Shown piece after piece: positions 22,665 to 22,810 of a stretch of DNA of 22,810 nucleotides. The stretch covers positions 1 to 22,810 of the forward strand of contig JAMXLQ010000289.1 in assembly GCA_024280975.1 (NCBI GenBank). The letters run 5' to 3'. A program made the position numbers and the translations under genes. Each line of letters starts with the position of its first letter. Position 1 is the first letter of the stretch. The stretch is from Methanosarcina sp. Its GTDB lineage: Archaea; Halobacteriota; Methanosarcinia; Methanosarcinales; Methanosarcinaceae. Below the pieces are notes generated by a model that did no database searches, had not been told where the DNA came from, and worked only from the letters and a program-made list of their open reading frames with translations.

Positions 22665-22810
22665 TTTACTTGCTAGATCTGTTAAAGCTGTACAATTCAT
22701 ACCAAAACTAATATGGCTTTAAAACGGACTTTAACACAGCTTTATTAACACGGCTTTAATACCTGTGCTGCAGCAGGAGCTGGAAATCAAATTCAGGCTT
22801 TCCGGCTCTC
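22665..22810. other. 3' flank of the S-layer gene, partial
   Basis: No gene start is seen before the window ends. A loose short direct repetition of (A/G)GCTTTA(A/T)(A/T)A-type units (GGCTTTAAAA, AGCTTTATTA, GGCTTTAATA) lies at about 22713-22760. Confidence 0.3.

Overview
The window looks like chromosomal DNA of a Methanosarcina-type methanogenic archaeon. The evidence is a two-domain Methanosarcinales S-layer protein, two ADP-dependent sugar kinases, an archaeal class I CCA-adding enzyme, an archaeal OGG-type glycosylase, archaeal TATA elements, GGAGG-type ribosome binding sites, and long AT-rich intergenic regions. No rRNA, tRNA, CRISPR array or transposase gene was seen.

Layout. 1-4.1 kb holds dispersed small genes: an AMMECR1-domain protein (+), an Hsp20 chaperone (-), a GNAT acetyltransferase (-), an unrecognised 56-residue protein (-, strong ribosome binding site, own terminator) and a nucleoside 2-deoxyribosyltransferase-family protein (-). 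About 0.6 kb of regulatory-looking DNA with 29-bp degenerate repeats and a long dyad leads into argC - CBS-domain protein - argJ (+, arginine biosynthesis). Next come two tandem paralogous ADP-dependent phosphofructokinase/glucokinase genes, the second overlapping an 8-oxoguanine DNA glycosylase gene (ogg).

11.4-14.1 kb is visibly more AT-rich and holds three consecutive open frames that probably belong to one membrane-anchored protein of about 700 residues, which I do not recognise. Its second frame junction lies on an in-phase A AAA AAG heptamer with a GGTGA element upstream. Its first junction has no such signal, so programmed frameshifting and gene decay are both possible.

14.1-19.4 kb (all -) starts with a degenerate copy of the 3' end of cca, followed by a compact PAP2-family / MurG-like glycosyltransferase / UPF0104 flippase gene set, then an intact cca. 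The glycolipid-type gene set is therefore bracketed by two copies of the cca 3' end, which marks a duplication or insertion event. The window ends with a TTG-started 868-residue S-layer-family protein (+) with a structured leader of about 100 nt.

Themes: arginine synthesis with a possible adenylate-sensing CBS partner; ADP-dependent sugar phosphorylation; base-excision repair; and cell-envelope construction (PAP2/GT/flippase and S-layer).
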